Notes under the pieces: model-generated
Database searches by the model: none
What the model saw: only the letters and a program-made list of their open reading frames with translations
What the model was told of the DNA's origin: nothing
Part shown: in pieces, positions 28,148 through 35,577 of the stretch
Numbering within the stretch: the stretch's first letter is position 1
Layout: each line of letters starts with the position of its first letter
Translations under genes and position numbers: made by a program
From: Oscillospiraceae bacterium
Lineage (GTDB): Bacteria > Bacillota > Clostridia > Oscillospirales > Acutalibacteraceae
Direction: 5' to 3'
Length of the DNA stretch: 35,577 bases
Assembly: GCA_029218825.1 (NCBI GenBank)
Contig: JAQXSC010000058.1
Location: 1 to 35,577 of the forward strand

Positions 28148-29274
28148 AAAGAATAATTGCTTTTTTATTTGTATTGTTTACTATGTTTTCAGCCTCAACA
28201 ATAGTCGCCTACGCTGATACTTACGACGATTTTTTAGAGGAATATAAGGTTCAGGATTTATATGACAGTCTGCCAAAGGACGCAAAGAATATACTTAACA
28301 GTATCGGTGTTGACGGTATAGATTACACAAAACTGAATGACATAAAGTTTGAGGATATATGGACAGAACTTTTAAACCTTTTTGCAAATCAGGGAGCAAC
28401 ACCCTTGAAAATTCTTGCAATACTTATCGCAATTATGTTGTTGTATTCCGTAGTCAGTACTTTAAAAACTTCTGCAAAAACAACCTCAATGGAGCAGGTG
28501 CTGTCTGTATGCGTAACCCTGTGTATAACCTGTGTAATAGTTATACCTGTGTGTTCAATAATCGACTCAGGAGTAGAGGTGATACAAACCTCCTCAAAAT
28601 TTATGATTGCATATATCCCTATAATGGTTTTGGTAATGGCGTCCTCCGGCAGAACAGTAAGTTCCGCCTCCTATTACTCATTTATGATTTTTGCAGGTGA
28701 GGGAGTATCACAGGTATCCTCAAATATAGTTGCTCCTTTTTTAAGATTATTTTTAGGTTTAAGCGTTACTTCCGCTGTTTCACCAAATGTTAATTTAGGT
28801 GGAGTAGTATCCACAGTCAGCAAAATTACAAAGTGGCTTTTGGGCTTTGTAATGACCATATTTACTGCGCTGTTGACCTTTAAGCAGTTAATCACCACCG
28901 CTATGGATAACGTATCTACAAGGGCTGTCCGATATACTCTTACAAGTTTTATTCCAATAGTTGGCTCTGCATTGTCAGACGCATATAAAACAGTTCAAAG
29001 TTCCGTAGGACTTTTAAAATCAAACATAGGAGTTTTCGTAATAATTGCGGTTGTAATAGTGTTCTGTCCGGCACTTATTCAATGTTTAATATGGATATTT
29101 TCTCTGCAAATTTGTAAAGGAGCAGGGGAGTTATTAAGCCTGAAAGAGCCCTGTATGATAATCGAGGCTGTAAACACGGTTATAACTACAATTTTTGCAA
29201 TACTGCTGTGTATAATGTCAATTTTTATAATCTCAACTGCTGTGATTTTACTGTTAGGCGGTGGGGGAAGTTGA
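28144..29274 (+). CDS. spoIIIAE: Stage III sporulation protein AE
   Basis: The 376-residue protein begins with a signal-like hydrophobic stretch (about 3-24, ending at AYA-DTY). Multiple membrane spans follow from about 95 onward. The conserved region TTAMDNVSTRAVRYTLTSFIPIVGSALSDAYKTV is split here across about 249-283 and identifies the family. The stop TGA overlaps the TTG start of spoIIIAF. Confidence 0.94.
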   Translation: MKRIIAFLFVLFTMFSASTIVAYADTYDDFLEEYKVQDLYDSLPKDAKNILNSIGVDGIDYTKLNDIKFEDIWTELLNLFANQGATPLKILAILIAIMLLYSVVSTLKTSAKTTSMEQVLSVCVTLCITCVIVIPVCSIIDSGVEVIQTSSKFMIAYIPIMVLVMASSGRTVSSASYYSFMIFAGEGVSQVSSNIVAPFLRLFLGLSVTSAVSPNVNLGGVVSTVSKITKWLLGFVMTIFTALLTFKQLITTAMDNVSTRAVRYTLTSFIPIVGSALSDAYKTVQSSVGLLKSNIGVFVIIAVVIVFCPALIQCLIWIFSLQICKGAGELLSLKEPCMIIEAVNTVITTIFAILLCIMSIFIISTAVILLLGGGGS

Positions 29275-29744
29275 ATACAATCGCAACTGTAATTATGGTA
29301 ATCTGTGTTGTTGCAATATCCTGCTCATTAATCAATATTGTAGTTCCAAAGGGTAACACAGGAAAGATTTTATCTACTGTATTAGGAGTTTTTATTTTAT
29401 GCTCAATGATAGTGCCGATAAAAAATGCAATTCAGAATTTCAGCGTAAATATAAATATCCCACCCCAAAGTGAAAGTCTAACGGCATCTGCTGGCGAAGC
29501 CTATAACACAGCGGTTATAACAGAAACTGAAAACATATTGGAAAATCAGGCAATCCTTTACCTTTCCCAAAGCGGAGTAAATGTATCGGAAGTTTCATTT
29601 TCTCTTGCATCCGATGAAAAAGGTGGAATATATATTGACGGTATAATCATATATATTCAAAAAGAGGAGGAAAGTAAAACACAATTAATCATTGAGAAAA
29701 TTAAGGAAAAATTTGAAGTAATACCAAGTGTAGTATTGAGGTAG
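29271..29744 (+). CDS. spoIIIAF: Stage III sporulation protein AF
   Basis: The 158-residue protein has two N-terminal membrane helices (about 3-23 and 32-49) followed by a soluble domain. The TTG at 29271, overlapping the spoIIIAE stop as TTGA, is chosen because GGTGGGGG precedes it and the protein then begins directly with the first membrane helix. A frame-open ATG at 29208 would lie deep inside spoIIIAE and adds 21 residues unlike the family. Confidence 0.9.
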   Translation: MNTIATVIMVICVVAISCSLINIVVPKGNTGKILSTVLGVFILCSMIVPIKNAIQNFSVNINIPPQSESLTASAGEAYNTAVITETENILENQAILYLSQSGVNVSEVSFSLASDEKGGIYIDGIIIYIQKEEESKTQLIIEKIKEKFEVIPSVVLR

Positions 29745-29749
29745 TTAAG

Positions 29750-30184
29750 TTGAAAAGTTTTGATATACAAAAACTCTTTAAGGACGGAAAATTAAAAAAC
29801 ATTGTAATTATTATGGGAATTGTGGGAATAGGATTGATATTTATGTCAACCCTTTCTGCATTTAACCCAAGTGAGCAAAAAGATACAAGTTTTTCTGTAT
29901 CAGAATACAAGGAGGATATGCAATACTCGGTAGAAAATTTGTTGTCACAGGTAGAGGGTGTAGGAAACGTAACGGTACTTTTGACAATAGAAAATTCCGT
30001 TGAGTGCGTATATCTTGAAAACAACTCCACAAAAACAAAGGAAATAGAGCCTGTAATCAGAGGAGTTGTTGTAGCTTGTGACGGAGGAGATGACCCTGTT
30101 GTAATAGAAAGAGTTATAAACGTTGTGACAAAAGCATTGAATATTTCAAGTGCAAAAGTATGTATTACCAAATTACAAGAATAG
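29750..30184 (+). CDS. spoIIIAG: Stage III sporulation protein AG
   Basis: The 144-residue protein has one membrane anchor (about 18-36) and an extracytoplasmic ring-building domain ending with EPVIRGVVVACDGGDDPVV and a final KVCITKL strand. SpoIIIAG forms the large ring of the feeding channel. It is shorter than the Bacillus protein (229 residues as I recall). Translation starts at a TTG with GAGGT about 7 bases upstream. Confidence 0.92.
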   Translation: MKSFDIQKLFKDGKLKNIVIIMGIVGIGLIFMSTLSAFNPSEQKDTSFSVSEYKEDMQYSVENLLSQVEGVGNVTVLLTIENSVECVYLENNSTKTKEIEPVIRGVVVACDGGDDPVVIERVINVVTKALNISSAKVCITKLQE

Positions 30185-30193
30185 AGGGATAAC

Positions 30194-30781
30194 GTGAAAA
30201 AGTATAAAAAATATATGCTTGGTGCAGTGTTGGTATTTGCATTGGGAGCGGCTGTGTATCTGAATTGGAGCATTAGTTCAACTCAAACAGCCTCAAAAAC
30301 ATTAGGCGAAACAAAGTTTGTAAACGCAACTTTATCAACGGAAAAAACTACAGCCACCGAAAACACTAAAAAGGTTAACGCAAAGGCAACGGAAAAGTCA
30401 GATAAAAAATCTGCTGTAAAATTAACGGCAGAGCAGAAAAGTTTTTTTGCCGAGGCTGAAACAAAACGCAAACAAATGCAGGATTCCGTAATCGACAAGG
30501 CTACTCAGATTTTAGAAGTTGACAGCACCCCTGACGACCAAAAAACTGCCGCACAGTTACAGGTTGCAGGTCTGCTTAAAAACTTTACCCTACAGGACAG
30601 TATCGAAACTACCCTACAGGCAAAAGGTCTTACCAAATGTTTGTCATACATAAACGACCAGGGCTGTGGCGTTGCTGTGCTAAAATCCGAGTTAAACGAC
30701 TCAACTTCAATGATAATTAAAGCCACTATCAAGTCTATTACGAACATAGATTTTGATAAGATAGCAATAATTACAGTATAA
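30194..30781 (+). CDS. spoIIIAH: Stage III sporulation protein AH
   Basis: The 195-residue protein has an N-terminal membrane anchor (about 6-24, ending at YLNWSIS), a Thr/Lys-rich linker (about 30-75), a helical segment and a C-terminal YscJ/FliF-like domain. SpoIIIAH binds SpoIIQ of the forespore to form the intercellular channel. The start is GTG at 30194 with GAGGGAT just upstream. It is the last gene of the operon and a terminator begins at its stop codon. Confidence 0.92.
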   Translation: MKKYKKYMLGAVLVFALGAAVYLNWSISSTQTASKTLGETKFVNATLSTEKTTATENTKKVNAKATEKSDKKSAVKLTAEQKSFFAEAETKRKQMQDSVIDKATQILEVDSTPDDQKTAAQLQVAGLLKNFTLQDSIETTLQAKGLTKCLSYINDQGCGVAVLKSELNDSTSMIIKATIKSITNIDFDKIAIITV

Positions 30782-30807
30782 AGGGCGGTTTTTCCGCCCT
30801 TATTTGT
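30781..30807 (+). terminator. Rho-independent terminator of the spoIIIA operon
   Basis: AAGGGCGG (30781-30788) pairs with CCGCCCTT (30794-30801) around a TTTTT loop, followed by ATTTGTTTTTT. The stem begins at the last base of the spoIIIAH stop. Confidence 0.9.
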
Positions 30808-30837
30808 TTTTTACTCATTTTTTATCTGTATTTTATA

Positions 30838-30866
30838 TTGACTTTGCATTAATATTCCTATACAAT
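30838..30866 (+). promoter_or_regulatory. Sigma-A promoter of the lic-like locus
   Basis: TTGACT (30838-30843) and TACAAT (30861-30866) are separated by exactly 17 bases, one mismatch each from consensus. The gene starts at 30903 with AAGGAGAGG at 30888-30896. The spoIIIA terminator lies upstream, so this locus has its own vegetative promoter. Confidence 0.75.
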
Positions 30867-30902
30867 ACTGTTATCATTGTTCTCTATAAGGAGAGGTGTA
30901 TT

Positions 30903-32510
30903 ATGACAGTTGATAATGCAGTAATTTTAGCGGCAGGACGCTCACAGCATTTTGCTCCATTCACCTATGAAATACCAAAAGGATTATTCAGAGTTCACGG
31001 AGAAGTTTTAGTTGAACGTCAGATAAAGCAACTTAAAGAAGCCGGTGTAGATGAAATATATATCGTAGTAGGATATATGAAAGAAAAGTTTTTCTATTTA
31101 GAGGAAAAATACGGCGTAAATATAGTGCTGAACGGTTCTTTTGAAAACAAGGGCAACATTAATTCCCTGTACTCGGTTAAGGACGTTTTGAAAAACACTT
31201 ATATCTGCTGTGCAGATCACTATTTTATTAACAATCCGTTTTTAGAGGAGCCTGCTCATTCCTACAGAGCAGTAACCCATAAGGAGGGCAAATTCAGAGA
31301 GTTTGCCGTAAAAGTCAGCGACGTTGACGTTATCACCGATTTTAAGGTTGGCGGTAATGATTCTTTGTGTATGGTTGGACAAGCCTTCGTAACAGAGGCT
31401 TTTTCAAAGAAACTTGTTGAGCATATGGAAAGAGAAATCAACGATTTCGGTGTTGCTCATATGTTTTGGGAAGAGTTTTACGCAAAGCACAGCGAGGATT
31501 TAACCCTTTTTGCAAAGTATTATAAAAACGAGGATATTTTAGAGTTTGACTCAATTCGTGATTTATTGTCCTTTGACCAGGATTTCCTTGTAAACCTTGA
31601 CTCAAGAATTATGCAGAATATCTGCACAGTACTAAAATGTGAGCCAAAGGAAATTTTGAATATAGAAATTATCCAAAAGGGTCTTACAAACGTTTCCTTT
31701 AAGTTTGACGTAAAGGGCAATACCTACGTTTACAGACATCCGGGCGGAACTTCAGGCAACCTTGTTTCAAGAGAGTCGGAAGTTTTTGCTCAAATGCAGG
31801 CTAAAAAACTTGGAATTGATAAATCGGTTATTTACATTTCCGTAGATGGATGGAAAATCTCACACTTTGTTGAAAACACAGTTGAGGTGGATTTAGACAA
31901 CAACGATGAGCAGTTAGCAAAGGTAATGGAAGGGTTGAGAATCCTCCACTCTGCAAAATTTGAAGATTGTCAGGAGGAGTTTAACAACTGTAAAGAGGTT
32001 GAGCCTGTAGAGGAGGCAAAGCGCCTTATGAGAATTGCCTCAAGAACAAAGGGCGACTTAATTGCAGAATTCAGCGATATTATAGAGCCTGCGGAAAAGT
32101 TGTTTGAATACGTTAAAAATGACGGATTGACAAATCGCGTATTGACCCACGGCGATATTTATCCTCCAAACTTCCTGTTTACTCAGCCAGGGGATATGTA
32201 TATGATTGACTGGGAGTACACACGTGTTGCAGATTCAGCCAACGATTTAGCAGGTTTTATCGCAAGATATATAATGTCAGAGGAGCAGATTGACAGATAC
32301 CTAAAGGCGTACTTCAACAGAGATTTAACTTTTGAGGAGTACCGCCACTATATAGGCTATGCAGGATGCACAGCGCTTTATTGGATGACTTGGGGCTTAT
32401 ACAAGGGCAGCGTAAACGAGGACGACGGATTCTTTATGTTCGATTCCTATAAACTTTGCAAAAACCTTGTTAAAAAGGCTTTACCAATGTATGAAAACGA
32501 GGAAAAATAA
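30903..32510 (+). CDS. Fused CTP:phosphocholine cytidylyltransferase (LicC) and choline kinase (LicA)
   Basis: The 535-residue protein joins two enzymes. The N-terminal nucleotidyltransferase (about 1-230) has LAAGRSQHFAPFTYEIPKGL at 9-28 and a metal-binding D105 in CCADHYF. The C-terminal kinase (about 240-535) has YVYRHPGGTSGNLVSRESE, LTHGDIYPPNF (catalytic HGD 416-418, N423) and MIDWEY (D436). By analogy with the Haemophilus and pneumococcal lic genes it would phosphorylate choline and convert it to CDP-choline. Ethanolamine or another aminoalcohol cannot be excluded. The ATG at 30903 is chosen from the AAGGAGAGG site; an upstream in-frame extension (30804) would run over the promoter. No LicB choline transporter is in view. 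Confidence 0.85.
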   Translation: MTVDNAVILAAGRSQHFAPFTYEIPKGLFRVHGEVLVERQIKQLKEAGVDEIYIVVGYMKEKFFYLEEKYGVNIVLNGSFENKGNINSLYSVKDVLKNTYICCADHYFINNPFLEEPAHSYRAVTHKEGKFREFAVKVSDVDVITDFKVGGNDSLCMVGQAFVTEAFSKKLVEHMEREINDFGVAHMFWEEFYAKHSEDLTLFAKYYKNEDILEFDSIRDLLSFDQDFLVNLDSRIMQNICTVLKCEPKEILNIEIIQKGLTNVSFKFDVKGNTYVYRHPGGTSGNLVSRESEVFAQMQAKKLGIDKSVIYISVDGWKISHFVENTVEVDLDNNDEQLAKVMEGLRILHSAKFEDCQEEFNNCKEVEPVEEAKRLMRIASRTKGDLIAEFSDIIEPAEKLFEYVKNDGLTNRVLTHGDIYPPNFLFTQPGDMYMIDWEYTRVADSANDLAGFIARYIMSEEQIDRYLKAYFNRDLTFEEYRHYIGYAGCTALYWMTWGLYKGSVNEDDGFFMFDSYKLCKNLVKKALPMYENEEK

Positions 32511-33230
32511 ATGAATATTGCAATTATCTTGGCAGGTGGAGTAGGCTCACGTGTTGGAGCAGACCGCCCAAAACAGTTTATCGAGGTTTTGGGAAAGCCT
32601 GTACTTGCTTATACAGTAGAAAAATTTAACAGCCATCCTGAAATTGACGCAGTAGAAATTGTCTGCGTTGAAAGTCACATTGACTATTTAAAGGATATGG
32701 TTGCAAAATACAACTTAAATAAGGTTAAGTGGATTACAAAGGGCGGAGCAACTTTTCAAGGCTCTGTAATGAACGGAGTAAACAACCTAAAAGACAAGGT
32801 AAATGACGATGATATTGTCCTTGTCCACTTTGGTGCGTCACCTGTTATTGAGGCTGATATTATTTCCGACGCAATCAGAGTTTGTAAGGAAAAGGGCAAC
32901 GCAATTTCTACCTGCGATTTCTTCCTGCTATCCGGTGTAAAAGATGATGAAACAAAGTCAACACAGTGGATTGACAGAGATACAATCGCCTGTATGAACT
33001 CCCCACACGCATTTAAGTATAAATTCATTTATGATATTTATGACGAGGCTGTGGCTACAGGTGTTATTAATGAGGTCGAGCCTCATACAACAACACTTAT
33101 GTATAAAATGGGTAAGGAAATTTACTTTTCCAAAGGCAACCAAACTAATATAAAGATTACCACAAAAGAGGACTTAGATCTGTTTGAGGGCTATGTTCTT
33201 ATGAAACAGAGAAGACAGGAACAGAATTAA
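32511..33230 (+). CDS. IspD/TarI-family cytidylyltransferase with altered substrate site
   Basis: The 239-residue protein has the family CTP-binding N-terminus LAGGVGSRVGADRPKQF (7-23) and the C-terminal NIKITTKEDL. Two substrate-side motifs differ: GGxxRxxSV reads GGATFQGSV (Arg to F82), and HDAxRP reads HFGASP at 106-111 (Asp to F107, Arg to S110). In IspD these residues contact methylerythritol phosphate. The sugar-alcohol substrate is therefore likely not MEP and perhaps not ribitol phosphate. It starts immediately after the LicC-LicA stop and lies before licD, so it belongs to the surface-decoration operon. Confidence 0.8.
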   Translation: MNIAIILAGGVGSRVGADRPKQFIEVLGKPVLAYTVEKFNSHPEIDAVEIVCVESHIDYLKDMVAKYNLNKVKWITKGGATFQGSVMNGVNNLKDKVNDDDIVLVHFGASPVIEADIISDAIRVCKEKGNAISTCDFFLLSGVKDDETKSTQWIDRDTIACMNSPHAFKYKFIYDIYDEAVATGVINEVEPHTTTLMYKMGKEIYFSKGNQTNIKITTKEDLDLFEGYVLMKQRRQEQN

Positions 33231-33248
33231 AAAGGACAGAGGGTAAAA

Positions 33249-34859
33249 ATGGATTCAACACAAACCTACCTTACTAATTTACTGTTGGAAATTGACAGTA
33301 TTTGTAAAAAATATGACATAGAGTACGTAATCGACTACGGTACTACTTTAGGCGCAGTCCGTCATGAGGGCTTTATTCCTTGGGATGATGACATAGATAT
33401 TAATATGACCGAGGAAAACTACTACAAATGGGTAGAGGCTTGTAAAAAGGAACTTGACCCAAATAAAAGGTTTTATTCCGACGGTAGGCAAAACCGAGAT
33501 TTCCCCGGAGTTTTCGGACGTTATATAGACGTTGAATCTATGCGTATCAGTTCAACCTTTGCTTTTTGGCAACCCATTTGCGGACAGTGTATTGATGTGT
33601 TCTATATGCTGGAGTTACCGGGAGATCCTGTTAAAAAGCAAAAGGCTATCGACTTGTATTTCGCTTATGACGAGTATGCAAACTCAAGTTATCGCCATTA
33701 CCGTTCAAAAACCGAAGAGCAGATGAAGTTGTATAAAAGTTTTTTAAGATGGGAGAAAATCGTTGGCAAAGAGCGAGTTTTACGCTATCTTGAAAAGCAG
33801 ATATTCAACAAACATTACGACGATTGCGATACCTATATTGTAACCTCTGCACGTAAACTTGGCCCATCTTCTATTGCGCCTAAGGAGTGCTACGATAATA
33901 TTTATATGGCTGACTTTGAGGGTCATAAACTTCCTATTGCAGGTAAATATGTTGAACTTATGACTCACTATTACGGTGACGATTGGGACAGATTGCCTGA
34001 CCATAAAAAGAGCCATTCCAAAATGTCCAAAAACGGTATTCATTGTAAAGATTATGTTGATGACTATATGCGTCTTATTGACGAAAAGGAACTTAAAAAG
34101 CAACGTCAACAGTACAAGCACCTTGCCGTTGAAGAGGGCTACAGAACAACAAAGCATATGAGAATGGTTTATACCAAAAAGGGTGAATGTGAACTTTTGA
34201 AAATTCAGCGAAAAATCGCCGAAAAGGGTATAAATATCAGGGATTATCTTGTGGCTGATGATAAGAATAAACTTGCGGTTTTAGATGAAATTTTTGCAGA
34301 TTACTATAATTTCCAACTTAATTCAAGCGTGAGATATTGGGAAGTTTATGTAGATATTACGGAAGAGTTATTCTATGCCGCTATGTTCAATCTTGTTTAC
34401 GGACGAAATAACTTTACGGCAGTATCAAAGATTATGAAAATCCGTGAAGCAAACGGTGTAAAAAATACCGCCGAAGTTACGAAACTTTGGAATTTAATCT
34501 TAACTTCACGAAAAATCAAAGCCCAAATTATTTATGAAAATTATGAAGATGCAAAGAAGTTAATTTCTGATGGACTTGCTTTATATCCCCACTCAAAGGA
34601 AATCAAGGTTTATGACTTAATTGTAAAAACCCTGACCGCAGAGAATGAGGAGGATTTGTCAAATGCCGAAACTTTGGCAAATTCACTTTTAGAGCAGTAT
34701 CCTAATGACGATTTGTGTATTAAGGCTTTGGGTGATATTGCTTTTGCTCGTAAGGATATGCCAAAGGCAAAAGAATATTACGATTATATTATGGAGAATT
34801 CAAACAATGGTATGCTCCATTTAGATATTAAAAAGAAAGCAGGTGCTTTTAATGACTAA
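33249..34859 (+). CDS. LicD-family phosphotransferase with C-terminal helical repeats
   Basis: The 536-residue protein has the LicD signature IDYGTTLGAVRHEGFIPWDDDIDI, split as G31-H39 and G41-I51, with the catalytic aspartates D46-D48 and D50. LicD transfers phosphocholine from CDP-choline to glycans or teichoic acid. The LicD domain covers about 8-270. A linker follows, then from about 400 a helical region with TPR-like spacing (KAQIIYENYEDAKKLISDGL, then ALGDIAFARKDMPKAKEYYD). A TPR tail is not part of minimal LicD proteins and may bind a partner. AGAGGGT precedes the ATG. It overlaps the next gene by 8 bases. Confidence 0.87.
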   Translation: MDSTQTYLTNLLLEIDSICKKYDIEYVIDYGTTLGAVRHEGFIPWDDDIDINMTEENYYKWVEACKKELDPNKRFYSDGRQNRDFPGVFGRYIDVESMRISSTFAFWQPICGQCIDVFYMLELPGDPVKKQKAIDLYFAYDEYANSSYRHYRSKTEEQMKLYKSFLRWEKIVGKERVLRYLEKQIFNKHYDDCDTYIVTSARKLGPSSIAPKECYDNIYMADFEGHKLPIAGKYVELMTHYYGDDWDRLPDHKKSHSKMSKNGIHCKDYVDDYMRLIDEKELKKQRQQYKHLAVEEGYRTTKHMRMVYTKKGECELLKIQRKIAEKGINIRDYLVADDKNKLAVLDEIFADYYNFQLNSSVRYWEVYVDITEELFYAAMFNLVYGRNNFTAVSKIMKIREANGVKNTAEVTKLWNLILTSRKIKAQIIYENYEDAKKLISDGLALYPHSKEIKVYDLIVKTLTAENEEDLSNAETLANSLLEQYPNDDLCIKALGDIAFARKDMPKAKEYYDYIMENSNNGMLHLDIKKKAGAFND

Positions 34860-35577
34860 AGTTCAGGAAAGGCTATTGCTTTTAATGGATGAGATTAAGG
34901 ACATCTGTGAAAAAGAAAACCTAAAATACGTCCTTGCCAACGAAACCTGTGCAACAGCACGAAATTTCAACGGCTTTAATGCAGAGGAATATGCTTTCAA
35001 TATTCTTATGCCTCTGTCACACATCAAAAAATTAAAGAACTATGTTGAGAAAAACAGCAAAGACAGGGTAGTTGAGTCGTATTCAAATAATCCCCACCTT
35101 AAAAATTTTGTTTTCCGCTATGTAGATAAAGGCACTTTGCTGATTGACGGCAACTCCCTTGAATATTACAAGCATCCCGGTGTCGCAGTTACAATTTTAC
35201 CTGCAAGAGAATATCCTGTTTCCAAAAAGATAATCGGCTGTGAAAACTATATTAAATATGTCAACTGTACAAATAATAAAATAGTTACTCCTATTGCCAT
35301 AAAAAAGTTTATCAGTAAGCATTTCTCAAAAGAAGATAATAATCTTGATAACTATTCTATCTGTGAATATTTATATCGCGGCAGATTTAAAAGTCTTTTC
35401 GGTTCATTTGAAAAAACCGCAAAATATGTTGAGGAAGAAAACTTCAAGGCTTCCCAAAACAAATATGACGGCTACTGCTATATTGATGAAAATAATAATA
35501 TTGTAAATCTATCTAAAGACTTTTTTGACTATGTAAAATCCATAGAGTTTGAGAACAGAACTTTTAATATCACTAAA
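34852..35577 (+). CDS. Second LicD-like protein lacking catalytic aspartates (partial, runs off window)
   Basis: An open frame starts at ATG 34852, overlapping the LicD stop by 8 bases, and continues without a stop for 242 codons to the window end. Its N-terminus MTKVQERLLLLMDEIKDICE aligns with the upstream LicD, and the GF pair falls at the same residues (41-42). The catalytic WDDDIDI reads EEYAFNI, so D46, D47, D48 and D50 become E, Y, A and N. GTTLGAVR is also changed (NETCATAR). It is thus a degenerate LicD fold, perhaps a binding partner of the active enzyme. Alternatively it has a different catalytic geometry; the rest of the gene is not visible. Confidence 0.72.
   Translation, partial: MTKVQERLLLLMDEIKDICEKENLKYVLANETCATARNFNGFNAEEYAFNILMPLSHIKKLKNYVEKNSKDRVVESYSNNPHLKNFVFRYVDKGTLLIDGNSLEYYKHPGVAVTILPAREYPVSKKIIGCENYIKYVNCTNNKIVTPIAIKKFISKHFSKEDNNLDNYSICEYLYRGRFKSLFGSFEKTAKYVEEENFKASQNKYDGYCYIDENNNIVNLSKDFFDYVKSIEFENRTFNITK

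Noticed and set aside
29701..30273. 190-residue ORF on the minus strand
   Set aside because: It lies antisense to spoIIIAG and spoIIIAF/AH ends, has no ribosome binding site or family motif, and the plus-strand genes are certain.
30804..30902. Upstream extension of the LicC-LicA frame
   Set aside because: It overlaps a near-consensus promoter, and the good ribosome binding site points to 30903.

Overview
The window is chromosomal DNA from a low-GC, endospore-forming member of the Clostridia. A relative of the gut Oscillospiraceae/Ruminococcaceae is likely, but this is inferred from gene content and style, and the species cannot be named from sequence alone. The evidence is a complete spoIIIAA-AH operon, a Firmicutes-type priA-def-fmt-rsmB-rlmN-prpC-prkC-rsgA-thiN cluster, an IspH-S1 fusion after cmk-plsC (a clostridial arrangement), strong AGGAGG ribosome binding sites and several TTG/GTG starts. 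Genes are tightly packed: no gap exceeds about 180 bases. I saw no tRNA, rRNA, CRISPR array, insertion sequence or prophage.

Layout. (1) 3-9023, plus strand: tail of priA, then peptide deformylase, Met-tRNA formyltransferase, a membrane zinc peptidase, two rRNA methyltransferases (RsmB, RlmN), the PrpC phosphatase / PrkC PASTA kinase pair, ribosome-assembly GTPase RsgA and thiamine pyrophosphokinase. (2) 9134-10756: a second PASTA membrane protein with an N-terminal zinc ribbon and a kinase fold in which the ATP-binding Lys, the HRD Asp and the DFG Asp are all replaced. It is a clear pseudokinase beside the active kinase. (3) 10812-12172: an XRE regulator on the minus strand, divergent from a frameshifted histidine phosphatase, with a perfect palindrome between them. 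(4) 12205-15743, plus strand: leuB, a CpsB-type PHP phosphatase and a MutS-family ATPase without mismatch-recognition domains. (5) 15796-17174, minus strand: hisF and hisH, isolated from other his genes. (6) 17350-22815, plus strand: RpiR regulator, HI0933-type flavoprotein, cmk, plsC and the IspH-S1 fusion, which contains a possible internal S1 start. (7) 22911-26031: a DUF436 protein, an HD-domain protein and ligA, ending in a strong terminator. (8) 26122-30781: the spoIIIA operon, preceded by a candidate sigma-E promoter that overlaps the ligA terminator. (9) 30903 to the window end: a phosphocholine/teichoic-acid-like decoration locus with a LicC-LicA fusion, a divergent IspD/TarI-type cytidylyltransferase, a LicD transferase with a helical-repeat tail, and a second LicD-like protein that has lost the catalytic aspartates and runs off the window.

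How they fit. Region 1 couples translation start and ribosome maturation with PASTA-kinase signalling at the cell wall, and the pseudokinase may sense the same muropeptide-type ligands. Region 9 probably makes a CDP-activated aminoalcohol, by analogy choline, and transfers it as a phospho-group to a surface glycan. The least expected parts are the pseudokinase, the internal S1 start and the lic-like locus with its altered cytidylyltransferase and degenerate LicD.
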